64,000 nt of DNA from an uncultured Porphyromonadaceae bacterium (GTDB lineage: Bacteria; Bacteroidota; Bacteroidia; Bacteroidales; Muribaculaceae), in the NCBI GenBank assembly GCA_900541835.1, contig UQLL01000006.1, positions 29,300-93,299 of the forward strand, given 5' to 3'. Below, piece by piece: positions 17,124-24,846 of the stretch. Under the pieces are notes generated by a model. That model was not told the DNA's origin and made no database searches. It worked only from the letters and a program-made list of their open reading frames with translations. The position numbers and the translations under genes are program-made. The number at the start of each line of letters is the position of its first letter. Position 1 is the stretch's first letter.

Positions 17124-18035
17124 ATGAAGAAACTGATACTCTGCGCCGCAGTGCTGCTCGGCGCATTCTTAGGCACCCGGCCGGCCCAGGCCCAGGACTG
17201 GGGGCGCCTGCTTGGCGCCGGCGCCAAGGTGCTCCAGGCCGGAACCATCAGCGACGACGCCCTGGCCCAGTACATCAGCCAGTACGTCCACAAGCTCGAC
17301 TCCGCCAACACCGTCTGCGCCGCCAACGACCCCTATGCCATCCGCCTCGACAGCATCACCAAGGGTCTGAAGTCGGTCGACGGCATCCCCCTCAACTTCA
17401 AGGTCTACAAGACCAACGACGTCAACGCCTTTGCCTGCGCCGACGGCAGCGTACGCGTCTACTCCGGCTTGATGGACATCATGACCGACGACCAAGTACT
17501 CGGCGTCATCGGCCATGAGCTCGGCCACGTGGCCCACCACGACACCAAGAAAGCCTTCAAGCAGGCTCTGATCAACTCCGCCCTGCGCGACGGCATCGCC
17601 GGCACCGCCGGCGGCATCGTCGCCACCCTCACCGATTCCCAGCTCGGCGACCTGGCCGATAAAATGATGTCGGCCAAGTACAGCCGCAAGCAGGAGTCGC
17701 AGGCCGACGACTACGGCTACGACTTCCTAAAGGCCAACGGGCGCAATCCCTGGGCCATGGCCATGGCATTCGTCGGAATGGAGAAGATAGAGAACGCCTC
17801 CCCGCAGGCCTCCTCGTTCGTCAACAACCTCTTCTCCGACCATCCCGAGCTCACCAAGCGCATCGACAACATGAGCAAACGGGCCACCAAGGACGGTTAC
17901 ACCATGCCTGCCGCCGGCACCCCCGGAAACGATGGTTCCGAGTTCCTGCATCCCAAGAAGGCCACCACCGCCAAGAAGACCACCACGAAGAAAACTACGA
18001 CCAAGAAGAAGACCACATCCAAAAAGCGCAAGTAG
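17124..18035 (+). CDS. M48-family metalloprotease with Lys/Thr-rich tail
   Basis: Product of 303 aa. Signal peptide MKKLILCAAVLLGAFLGTRPAQA. Zinc protease motif HELGHVAHHD at about residue 130 (HExxH) and third-ligand region KQESQADDYGYDF (ExxAD), as in the periplasmic YggG/LoiP/BepA-type M48 enzymes. These degrade damaged outer-membrane or periplasmic proteins. The C-terminus (residues about 278-303) is a run of Lys and Thr (TTTKKTTTKKKTTSKK), basic like a histone tail and unusual for an exported protease. The start was chosen at the signal peptide. Followed 108 bases later by the TlpA-like gene. Confidence 0.9.
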   Translation: MKKLILCAAVLLGAFLGTRPAQAQDWGRLLGAGAKVLQAGTISDDALAQYISQYVHKLDSANTVCAANDPYAIRLDSITKGLKSVDGIPLNFKVYKTNDVNAFACADGSVRVYSGLMDIMTDDQVLGVIGHELGHVAHHDTKKAFKQALINSALRDGIAGTAGGIVATLTDSQLGDLADKMMSAKYSRKQESQADDYGYDFLKANGRNPWAMAMAFVGMEKIENASPQASSFVNNLFSDHPELTKRIDNMSKRATKDGYTMPAAGTPGNDGSEFLHPKKATTAKKTTTKKTTTKKKTTSKKRK

Positions 18036-18071
18036 AGCCGAGGGACCGTTAGAGGCCTGCAGTGAGCTGTA

Positions 18072-18085
18072 CTCTCAGCACTCAG
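18072..18085 (+). repeat. Two heptanucleotide units (CTCTCAG, CACTCAG)
   Basis: Short period-7 pair in the spacer between the M48 protease and the TlpA-like gene, related to those at 7711-7738 and 22799-22826. Confidence 0.4.
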
Positions 18086-18143
18086 CCATACAGCACAACA
18101 AACCCGTGCATTTTGAGTTAATAATGAAAAAGCACCTTTTAAT

Positions 18144-19220
18144 ATGAAGAAGATACTCCTGGCAGGCGTGGCCCTATGCAGCCTTGGCGCCGCCAAGGCC
18201 GACATCATGGTCACCGCCGCGCCCCAGCTGGCCGGCGACACGCTGACAGTATCCGCCGTCAGCCTCAGCGACGTCATGACCAAGAGCCGCCGCGACCTGC
18301 AACCCGCCATTACCACCACCGTCGTCACCGCCGACTTCACCGTACCCACGACCGGCACCGAGCCCCAGCGCTACGACCTGCGCCTGGGCAGCCGCCGCGC
18401 CACCCGCTTCTACGCCAGCCCAACCGACAAGATCAACGTCTCCATCGCCGCCGATGGTTCATACCTCATCACCGGCACCCCGATGCTCGACCAGGTGGCA
18501 GTGCTCCAGGAGCAGCTTAAGGGCCCATACGCCGACTACTCCAAGGCTCTCGAGAATAACGACGAGGCCGCCGCATCGGCCGCCAACGCCGCCGCCGACA
18601 AGATTCTCGTCGAATACGTCAAGGCCAATCCCGGCATGTGCGGCGCCACCTGGGCCGTGCTCAACATGGAGGACGAAAACCTGCTGCAGTACGCCCCCAC
18701 CCTCACCGGCGACGCCACCACCTGCCTCCTCTATCCCATGCTGCAGAACAGCGTCAAGCGCGCCGAGACTCGGCAGGCCGCAGAGAAACAGCGCGCCGAG
18801 ATGGAGGCCGGCCACGTCAAGGCTCCCGACTTCGCCCTCCCCGACCTTGACGGCAAGACCGTCAAGCTCTCTTCCTTCAAGGGCAAGTGGGTGATCCTCG
18901 ACTTCTGGGGATCCTGGTGCCCCTGGTGCATCAAGGGATTCCCAGGACTCAAGAGTTCCTACGAGAAGTATAAGGGCAAGCTCGAGATCATCGGCGTGGA
19001 CTGCAACGACCCCGAGGCCAACTGGCGCGCCGCCGTCAAGAAGTACGCCCTCCCCTGGGTCAACGTCTACAACGCGCAGACCACCGGCGGTGTCATGGAA
19101 GCCTACGGCGTGCAGGCATTCCCCACCAAGGTCCTCATCAACCCCAAGGGACAGATCCAGAAGATTTACGTCGGCGAAGACCCCGCCTTCTACACCGACC
19201 TCGACACCCTGATAAAGTAA
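18144..19220 (+). CDS. TlpA-like thiol-disulfide oxidoreductase
   Basis: Product of 358 aa with signal peptide MKKILLAGVALCSLGAAKA. An N-terminal beta-rich region (about residues 20-110) and a helical linker precede a C-terminal AhpC/TSA-thioredoxin domain: APDFALPDLDGKTVKLSSFKGKWVILDFWGSWCPWC, with WCPWC active site near residue 257 and cis-proline AFPTKVLINPKG. Acts in the periplasm or at a membrane in disulfide exchange; the two-part build (DUF4369-like plus thioredoxin) is common in Bacteroidota. Substrate unknown. Two terminator hairpins follow. Confidence 0.88.
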   Translation: MKKILLAGVALCSLGAAKADIMVTAAPQLAGDTLTVSAVSLSDVMTKSRRDLQPAITTTVVTADFTVPTTGTEPQRYDLRLGSRRATRFYASPTDKINVSIAADGSYLITGTPMLDQVAVLQEQLKGPYADYSKALENNDEAAASAANAAADKILVEYVKANPGMCGATWAVLNMEDENLLQYAPTLTGDATTCLLYPMLQNSVKRAETRQAAEKQRAEMEAGHVKAPDFALPDLDGKTVKLSSFKGKWVILDFWGSWCPWCIKGFPGLKSSYEKYKGKLEIIGVDCNDPEANWRAAVKKYALPWVNVYNAQTTGGVMEAYGVQAFPTKVLINPKGQIQKIYVGEDPAFYTDLDTLIK

Positions 19221-19244
19221 TACCGATTCAATAAACCACCCGCA

Positions 19245-19280
19245 GGGCGCCCCGGCATCATTTCGGAGCGCCCTCATTTT
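19245..19280 (+). terminator. Terminator after the TlpA-like gene
   Basis: Stem GGGCGCCCCG/CGGAGCGCCC (one mismatch), then TCATTTT. Confidence 0.65.
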
Positions 19281-19348
19281 AAGCCCTTAAACAGGCGTTC
19301 AAGGTCATCCTTTAACGTCCTTTCAGACAAATACATAAAGAAGGTTAA

Positions 19349-19380
19349 AAAGCGCCGGAGGGTTAAACTTCCGGCGCTTT
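19349..19380. terminator. Second hairpin after the TlpA-like gene
   Basis: Perfect 11-bp stem AAAGCGCCGGA/TCCGGCGCTTT (19349-19359, 19370-19380). Ends in TTT only on the plus strand. Confidence 0.6.
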
Positions 19381-19478
19381 GCCGTGTCCCATACATGAAA
19401 CCGCAAGGAAACGATATCCTGCAGAATCCGACCTTACGGCATCATAAAAACCGAAACACACAATCACATCAAACTATT

Positions 19479-20036
19479 ATGACCAAGTTCAAGAACATAA
19501 TGCTGGCAGCCACTCTCGGCACAGCTATGATAGCCGGCGGCGGCATCGCCCTGGCCCAGTCCGACAAGAATTACTCCAAGTCCAAGGCACTCAGCGAGCA
19601 GCACTGCCCCACCGTCTGCACCCAGGCATGCGCCCCCGACAGCTGCGTCCCCGGCCGAGGCGCCAAGAACTGCACCAGGCGAGGCGGCAAGCCCGGCAGC
19701 CCCATGGTCCGCGCCATGGAAGGCATCGAACTCACCCAGGCACAGAAAGACTCCGTGAAATCCATCGTACAGCGCCAGCGCCAGGCCGTCAGGGAGGGTG
19801 AGCGCAAGCTCCGCCAGGAGGCCCGCGCCAACACCGACAAACAGCTGCAGCAGGTGCTCACCCCCGAGCAGTTCGCCAAGTACCAGGCCAACCGTGAGCA
19901 GCAGAAGGAGCTGCGCAAGAACAAGGGCCAGCGCGATGGCAAGGCCTTCGGCAACAAGAAAGGGCGCCACGGCCATCACGCCTACACCGGCAAGGACCGC
20001 AAAGGCGACGGACATGCCATGCGAACAAAGAAATAA
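19479..20036 (+). CDS. Exported Cys- and Lys-rich protein with Spy/CpxP-like helical core
   Basis: Product of 185 aa from ATG 19479, chosen because the signal peptide begins there (MTKFKNIMLAATLGTAMIAG...ALAQ). Residues about 43-65 hold five cysteines in HCPTVCTQACAPDSC and KNC. Next is a Lys/Arg/Gln-rich helical region with IELTQAQKDSVKSIVQRQ and QQVLTPEQFAKYQANREQQ, similar to LTxxQ motifs of Spy/CpxP or DUF4890-type proteins. The tail is basic with HGHH. Probably periplasmic; a chaperone or metal-binding role is inference. The cysteines are not part of the Spy family pattern. Confidence 0.7.
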   Translation: MTKFKNIMLAATLGTAMIAGGGIALAQSDKNYSKSKALSEQHCPTVCTQACAPDSCVPGRGAKNCTRRGGKPGSPMVRAMEGIELTQAQKDSVKSIVQRQRQAVREGERKLRQEARANTDKQLQQVLTPEQFAKYQANREQQKELRKNKGQRDGKAFGNKKGRHGHHAYTGKDRKGDGHAMRTKK

Positions 20037-20041
20037 AGGCA

Positions 20042-20076
20042 AGACCCCGTTTAACAAATTTTGTGGAACGGGGTCT
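20042..20076. repeat. Hairpin after the Cys/Lys-rich gene
   Basis: 10-bp stem AGACCCCGTT/AACGGGGTCT, 15-base loop, five bases after the stop codon. No clear T-run. Confidence 0.6.
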
Positions 20077-20117
20077 AAACCTTCGTCACGTTGAGTTGTT
20101 TAATATGCAGAGGGACA

Positions 20118-20198
20118 TTTGTCGCAGACTCTGACCCTTATAATAAAACAATGATGTGCGACAAAACGGCGTCGAGGCTGCGGCCCGGTGCCGTTTTT
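20118..20198 (+). other. Structured spacer: inverted repeat and terminator-like hairpin
   Basis: TTTGTCGCA (20118-20126) pairs with TGCGACAAA (20157-20165). Overlapping its end is AAAACGGC (20163-20170) paired with GCCGTTTT (20190-20197) and one more T. A weak promoter-like pair TTG (20091-20093), 19 bases, GACATTTG (20113-20120) lies at its left side. It may be a small RNA or only the terminator of the upstream gene. Confidence 0.35.
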
Positions 20199-20266
20199 CA
20201 ATTCTAACGACAGGCTTCACGCTCGTCGGTGCGTCGCTGTGTTGTTCATTGTTAATTTGAAATGAT

Positions 20267-21028
20267 ATGATATTGATAGCGGAATCCAAGAGCATGAACG
20301 ACGAGCTGCACAGCGTTTCGTCGCTACGCGGTAGCGAACCGATCTTCGAGGCGCAGGCACGCGAGATAATGGCCTCGGTGGCCGAGATGACCCCCGGCGA
20401 GGCGGCTGCAATGCTTCACTCCTCGGGACGCCTGGGTCTGACAGCCGTAGAGCTGGCCCGCGCCTTCACACACACCTCACTCGGCCTGCCGGCCATCGGC
20501 GCCTTCACCGGCGTGGTGTTCCGCAGCCTCGACGCCGCAACCATCGGCTCTCAAATCTCGACGCTCAACTCCCGACTGCGTATCGTGTCGTCGGCCTACG
20601 GGCTGCTCCGCCCCGACGACATCATCCGTCCGTACCGTTTGGAATTCGGCGCTGTCGTACCGGGCATTGAGGGCTCGCTGAAGAAGTTATGGAAGCCTAA
20701 GCTGACCATGCTGGTGGGCCGCCACCTCAAAGAGAACCCCGACTCCACACTGATAGTGGTGCTGCCGGCCGACGCCCAGGCCTGTTTCGACTGGAAACTG
20801 CTGCGCGGCCTTGGCAGCATAGCCTTTGTGGAGCTGCGCACCTACAGCGACTCGGGAAAGCTCACCACACCCCGCGCCGAGCGCCTCAAGGACCGCCGCG
20901 GCCTATTCATCCGCCAGCTTCTCGAGGCCGGAATCACCAACTCCGCCGGACTCGAGACCTTCACATCCCCCGACTTCGAATACATCGGACAAGACCCCGG
21001 TCCCGGCCGCTACGCTTTCCTCTGCTGA
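20267..21028 (+). CDS. yaaA: YaaA-family peroxide-stress protein
   Basis: Product of 253 aa. The YaaA (DUF328) signatures are ELARAFTHTS, AFTGVVFRSLDA, LRIVSSAYGLLRPDDIIRPYRLEFG and a C-terminal RGLFIRQLLEAG...FEYIGQ region. In other bacteria YaaA lowers free iron and DNA damage under peroxide stress. Codons at 20548-20575 read as four period-7 units (CTCTCAA, ATCTCGA, CGCTCAA, CTCCCGA) but the region has the family's usual length, so this may be chance. Cytoplasmic. Terminator-like hairpin lies upstream. Confidence 0.88.
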   Translation: MILIAESKSMNDELHSVSSLRGSEPIFEAQAREIMASVAEMTPGEAAAMLHSSGRLGLTAVELARAFTHTSLGLPAIGAFTGVVFRSLDAATIGSQISTLNSRLRIVSSAYGLLRPDDIIRPYRLEFGAVVPGIEGSLKKLWKPKLTMLVGRHLKENPDSTLIVVLPADAQACFDWKLLRGLGSIAFVELRTYSDSGKLTTPRAERLKDRRGLFIRQLLEAGITNSAGLETFTSPDFEYIGQDPGPGRYAFLC

Positions 21029-21094
21029 AAGGTGTGGGAACGAGCCAAGCTAAAGCGGACACCTGTGACAGAGGTATAGCTGCGCCCACACACA

Positions 21095-21120
21095 ACTCTC
21101 AATTTTTTTGAGTACCTTTG
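21095..21120 (+). promoter_or_regulatory. Promoter module of the calcium ATPase: CTCAA...TTGAG plus TACCTTTG
   Basis: Same layout as 7127-7152: ACTCTCAA, T-run, TTGAG and TACCTTTG (21113-21120), then CGGC. The start codon is 34 bases later. Confidence 0.6.
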
Positions 21121-21154
21121 CGGCATTAAAGCTTCGACTGATAACACACAATAT

Positions 21155-24019
21155 ATGTCACAGACCAAAAACTACAGCGGCCTGACAGACGCGCAGGTGT
21201 CGGAGAGCCGCCTCAGGCACGGTGCCAACGTACTCACCCCGCCAGCGCGGGAGCCATGGTGGAAACAGTTCCTGGTGAAGTTCTCCGACCCGCTCATCAT
21301 CATTCTGCTCATCGCCGGAGTGCTCTCGATCGGCATCTCCTTCTACGAGTACTTCGGCCTCGGCCAGGACTGGAAAGTCTTCTTCGAGCCCATCGGCATC
21401 TTCGTGGCCATCCTGCTGGCCACTGGCCTGGGCTTCCTGTTCGAGCAGAAGGCCAACAAGGCATTCAAGATTCTCAACCAGGTAAACGACGACGAGGCGG
21501 TGGAGGTGCTGCGCAACGGCTCCATGACCACCATCCCGCGCAAGGACGTGGTGGTGGGAGACATCGTCGTCCTCAACACCGGAGACGAGATTCCGGCCGA
21601 CGGCGAACTGCTTGACGCCGTAACGCTGAGCGTCGACGAGTCCACGCTCACAGGCGAGCCCCACTGCCGCAAGACTATCGACCCCGCCGACTTCGACCCC
21701 GAGGCCACCTATCCCTCCAACCACGTGCTGCGCGGCACCAAGGTCATGGAGGGCCACGGCGTGATGCGCGTCCTCAAGGTAGGCGATGCCACCGAAATGG
21801 GAAAAGTCTTCGAGGAGGCACAGATCGACGACTCCGTCAAGACTCCCCTCAACGAGCAGCTCGACGGACTGGCCGACTGGATTACCAACGCCTCCTACAT
21901 CTTCGCGGGCGTAATCATCGTGGCCCAGCTCATCCACTTCATGGGATGGGGCCAGTGGCCGGCGTGGCTGCTGATAATTCCCGTGGCACTATTCTTCTTC
22001 CTGGTAATCAGAAAGTTCGATGACTGGTCGCGGACCAAGTGCATCCTGACCATCGTGGGCTTCTTCGTGCTATTCTTCGCCATGGTGTGCGGAGCCTTTG
22101 CACTCATCAACCCCGGAGCCGACAGCACCACCTGGTCTACCCTGCTGGCCCACACACTGCAGACGCTCATGGTGGCCGTCACTCTCATCGTGGTGGCCGT
22201 GCCCGAGGGCCTGCCGATGGCCGTAACCCTTTCGCTGGCATACTCCATGCGCGCCATGCTCAAGACTAATAACCTGGTGCGCAAGATGCACGCCTGCGAG
22301 ACCATGGGCGCCACCACCGTCATCTGCACCGACAAGACCGGCACGCTGACTCAGAACCAGATGCAGGTCTACGAATCCAGGTTCTTCGGCAACCCCTCGG
22401 ACGAGGTGCTCGAGGAAGGCATCGCCGTCAACTCCACCGCCCAGCTCGACGACAGCGAGGGCCACGTGTCGGTGCTCGGCAATCCCACCGAGGGGGCTCT
22501 GCTGCTATGGCTGCGTGAGCGCGGCGTCGACTACCGCCGGCTGCGCGACAGCGCCCGGCGCCTTGAGGAGCTGCCATTCACTACCGAACGCAAGTACATG
22601 GCCACGATCGTACAGTCGGCCACCGGCAAGCGCATCCTCTACGTCAAGGGCGCCCCCGAGATTGTCTTCGGAATGTGCTCCGACACCGCCGGAGTGACCA
22701 AAGCCGAAATCGACGCCCAGCTGCTCGAGTACCAGAACATGGCCATGCGCACCCTCGGCTTCGCCTACGCCGAACTCGCCGACGGCCAGTCGCTGGAAAC
22801 TCTCAACTCTCAACCCTCGACTCTCAACCTCCGTTTCCTGGGCATCGTGGCCATCTCCGACCCGGTGCGCGCCGACGTGCCCGAGGCCGTACGCGAAGTC
22901 GTCGACGCCGGCGTCAAGGTCAAGATCGTAACCGGCGACACCCCCGGCACCGCCAAGGAAATCGGCCGCCAGATCGGTCTATGGCACGACCACGAAGACG
23001 GCGACGACAGCATCATCACCGGACCGGAGTTCGCCCGCCTCAGCGACGAGGAGCTAAAGGAGCGCGTGGGCGGCCTTAAGATCATCGCCCGCGCCCGCCC
23101 GCTTGACAAGAAGCGGCTCGTGGAGGCCCTGCAGGCCAACGGCGAGGTGGTGGCCGTCACCGGCGACGGCACCAACGACGCCCCGGCCCTCAAGACTGCT
23201 CACGTCGGCCTCTCGATGGGCGACGGCACCTCAGTGGCCAAGGAGGCTTCCGACATCACCATCATCAACAACTCCTTCTCCTCCATCGGCCGCGCCGTAA
23301 TGTGGGGCCGCAGCCTCTACCAGAACATCCAGCGCTTCCTGCTATTCCAGCTCACCGTAAACGTGGCGGCCTGCTTCCTGGTGCTCATCGGCTCATTCAT
23401 CGGCAACGAGTCGCCGCTGACCGTCACGCAGATGCTGTGGGTGAACCTGATTATGGACACCTTCGGCGCCATGGCCCTGGCCTCGCTGCCCCCCGCCCCC
23501 GACGTGATGCGCGAAAAGCCGCGCGACCGCCGCGCCTTCATCCTCACCCGGCCCATGATGGCCGAACTGCTCGGCGTAGGAATCATCTTCTTCGCCATAA
23601 CCCTTGGCTTCTACTGCATCTTCAACGCCATGGACGTCACCTCCATGGTCCAGCTCTTCCACGCCCCGGCCAAGGCCGCACCCGGCATGACCGCCTACGA
23701 GGCCACACTACTCTTCTCCATCTTCGTCTGGACACACTTCTGGTATATGTTCTGCACCCGCTGCTTCAAGACAGGAAAGAGCATCTTCTCGCTGAAGATG
23801 AGCCAGGGCTTCTGGTCCATCGTGGCCATCATCGTCATCGGCCAGCTCTTCATCACCGAGATCGCATACGACTTCTTCAACTGCGCCCCGATGCTGCACA
23901 CCGCCGACTGGCACTGGAACGGCTCCGGCGCCCTCGACTTCGTCATCATCGTCGGCGCCAGCTCCCTCGTCCTCTGGATCCGCGAGCTATACCGACTCAT
24001 TCTCCCCTCCGGGCGATAA
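21155..24019 (+). CDS. Calcium-translocating P-type ATPase
   Basis: Product of 954 aa. P-type ATPase of the PMCA/SERCA type (IIA/IIB): actuator TGEP (DESTLTGEP, about residue 161), VPEGLPMAVTL transmembrane helix 4 motif, phosphorylation site CTDKTGTLTQNQM near residue 392, KGAPEIV, and hinge TGDGTNDAPALK near residue 669. Ten membrane segments are expected, with NLIMDTFGAMALA in M6. It exports calcium or a related ion across the inner membrane. Odd: residues about 548-558 (ETLNSQPSTLNL) come from four tandem heptamers ACTCTCA (third copy ACCCTCG) at 22799-22826, between the nucleotide-binding part and FLGIVAISDPVR. Frame is open now. Confidence 0.95.
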   Translation: MSQTKNYSGLTDAQVSESRLRHGANVLTPPAREPWWKQFLVKFSDPLIIILLIAGVLSIGISFYEYFGLGQDWKVFFEPIGIFVAILLATGLGFLFEQKANKAFKILNQVNDDEAVEVLRNGSMTTIPRKDVVVGDIVVLNTGDEIPADGELLDAVTLSVDESTLTGEPHCRKTIDPADFDPEATYPSNHVLRGTKVMEGHGVMRVLKVGDATEMGKVFEEAQIDDSVKTPLNEQLDGLADWITNASYIFAGVIIVAQLIHFMGWGQWPAWLLIIPVALFFFLVIRKFDDWSRTKCILTIVGFFVLFFAMVCGAFALINPGADSTTWSTLLAHTLQTLMVAVTLIVVAVPEGLPMAVTLSLAYSMRAMLKTNNLVRKMHACETMGATTVICTDKTGTLTQNQMQVYESRFFGNPSDEVLEEGIAVNSTAQLDDSEGHVSVLGNPTEGALLLWLRERGVDYRRLRDSARRLEELPFTTERKYMATIVQSATGKRILYVKGAPEIVFGMCSDTAGVTKAEIDAQLLEYQNMAMRTLGFAYAELADGQSLETLNSQPSTLNLRFLGIVAISDPVRADVPEAVREVVDAGVKVKIVTGDTPGTAKEIGRQIGLWHDHEDGDDSIITGPEFARLSDEELKERVGGLKIIARARPLDKKRLVEALQANGEVVAVTGDGTNDAPALKTAHVGLSMGDGTSVAKEASDITIINNSFSSIGRAVMWGRSLYQNIQRFLLFQLTVNVAACFLVLIGSFIGNESPLTVTQMLWVNLIMDTFGAMALASLPPAPDVMREKPRDRRAFILTRPMMAELLGVGIIFFAITLGFYCIFNAMDVTSMVQLFHAPAKAAPGMTAYEATLLFSIFVWTHFWYMFCTRCFKTGKSIFSLKMSQGFWSIVAIIVIGQLFITEIAYDFFNCAPMLHTADWHWNGSGALDFVIIVGASSLVLWIRELYRLILPSGR
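22799..22826 (+). repeat. Four tandem heptamers (ACTCTCA) inside the ATPase gene
   Basis: Units at 22799, 22806, 22813 (ACCCTCG) and 22820. Gain or loss of one unit would shift the reading frame. Confidence 0.85.
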
Positions 24020-24030
24020 CGTCCCAACAC

Positions 24031-24074
24031 TGAAAAAACGGGCGCCGGTGGCAACGAGAAAAGCCATCGGCGCC
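24031..24074 (-). terminator. Terminator of the Crp-like gene, shared with the ATPase end
   Basis: Stem GGCGCCGGTGGC/GCCATCGGCGCC (24041-24052, 24063-24074; one G-T pair). On the minus strand it is followed by CGTTTTTT. Confidence 0.8.
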
Positions 24075-24079
24075 TGCTG

Positions 24080-24691
24080 CTACTTGCCCACCAGGCGCCT
24101 GCGGAGCAGCGAAAGGGTCTGCTGCGCCATACCCAGGTACTGGGCTACATACTTGAGCGGCACCACCCGGCTCAAGATGGCAGGGGGTATGTTGCGCAGC
24201 GAGGCCGGAGTCGAGTCCCAGTATGCGCTGAGCCGCTCGGCCGGCGTGGTCATGGCAAAGCTGCGGTAGAGCCGCTCGAAGCTGTACAGCTGTTCGGCCA
24301 ACAGGGTCCGCATCCAGTCCACCAGCTCCGGATGGCACTGTTCAAGCCTGCGCCAGGAATCGAAGGTTATCTTCCATCCGCTGCACGCCTCCAGCACACC
24401 CAGCGAATAAGCCGCCGGTTCCCCACTCCACCAGGCATGGAGCGAGAAGAACACATCGCCTCCGCCTCCGAAGCACACCGTATCCTCCTTGCGCCCCTTC
24501 TTCAGGCCCACGCGCACCGTTCCCGACGCCAAAAAATATATATGATGGCTATCGCTGCCCTGGCGCACCACGTCCTCGCCGCGCTCTGCAGTGAACAGTT
24601 CGCAGTGACGCTCGACTTCCGACAGGCACTTATGGGAAAGCTTTTTATACCTGCACAGTATTTCTCTCAGTTCCATGTGGAATTTTGTCAA
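24080..24691 (-). CDS. Crp/Fnr-family transcriptional regulator
   Basis: Product of 203 aa (ATG 24691; an internal ATG at 24676 gives MELREILCRYKK and is equally plausible). N-terminal cyclic-nucleotide-binding jelly roll (about residues 15-125) with GEDVVRQGSDSHHIYFLASGTVRVG. C-terminal DNA-binding half with PLKYVAQYLGMAQQTLSLLRRRL, where the recognition helix would be AQQTLSLLRR. No Fnr-type cysteine cluster. Ligand and targets unknown; nearest divergent target would be the BspA-like gene whose promoter is at 24748-24779. Confidence 0.88.
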   Translation of the reverse strand: MTKFHMELREILCRYKKLSHKCLSEVERHCELFTAERGEDVVRQGSDSHHIYFLASGTVRVGLKKGRKEDTVCFGGGGDVFFSLHAWWSGEPAAYSLGVLEACSGWKITFDSWRRLEQCHPELVDWMRTLLAEQLYSFERLYRSFAMTTPAERLSAYWDSTPASLRNIPPAILSRVVPLKYVAQYLGMAQQTLSLLRRRLVGK

Positions 24692-24747
24692 TGTCGCGAC
24701 GCAGCGGCGCCGATATCATCACTATTTAATTCAACTGAAAAAATCAA

Positions 24748-24779
24748 CTTGCGGCATCAGTTATCGTATCGTAACTTTG
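24748..24779 (+). promoter_or_regulatory. Promoter of the BspA-like gene
   Basis: CTTG (24748-24751), 20 bases, TAACTTTG (24772-24779); ATG 68 bases downstream. Sits between the Crp-like gene and its divergent neighbour. Confidence 0.75.
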
Positions 24780-24846
24780 CGGCGTCGGACGAGCATTGCA
24801 CCATCCGGCGCAAAGTTACTAAAATTCACAAACAAAGCATGAGAAT

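Noticed and set aside
20548..20575. Heptamer insertion in yaaA
   Set aside because: As an insertion it is doubtful: the protein segment has the normal family length, so the period-7 look may be chance. Kept only as weak support for the repeat family.
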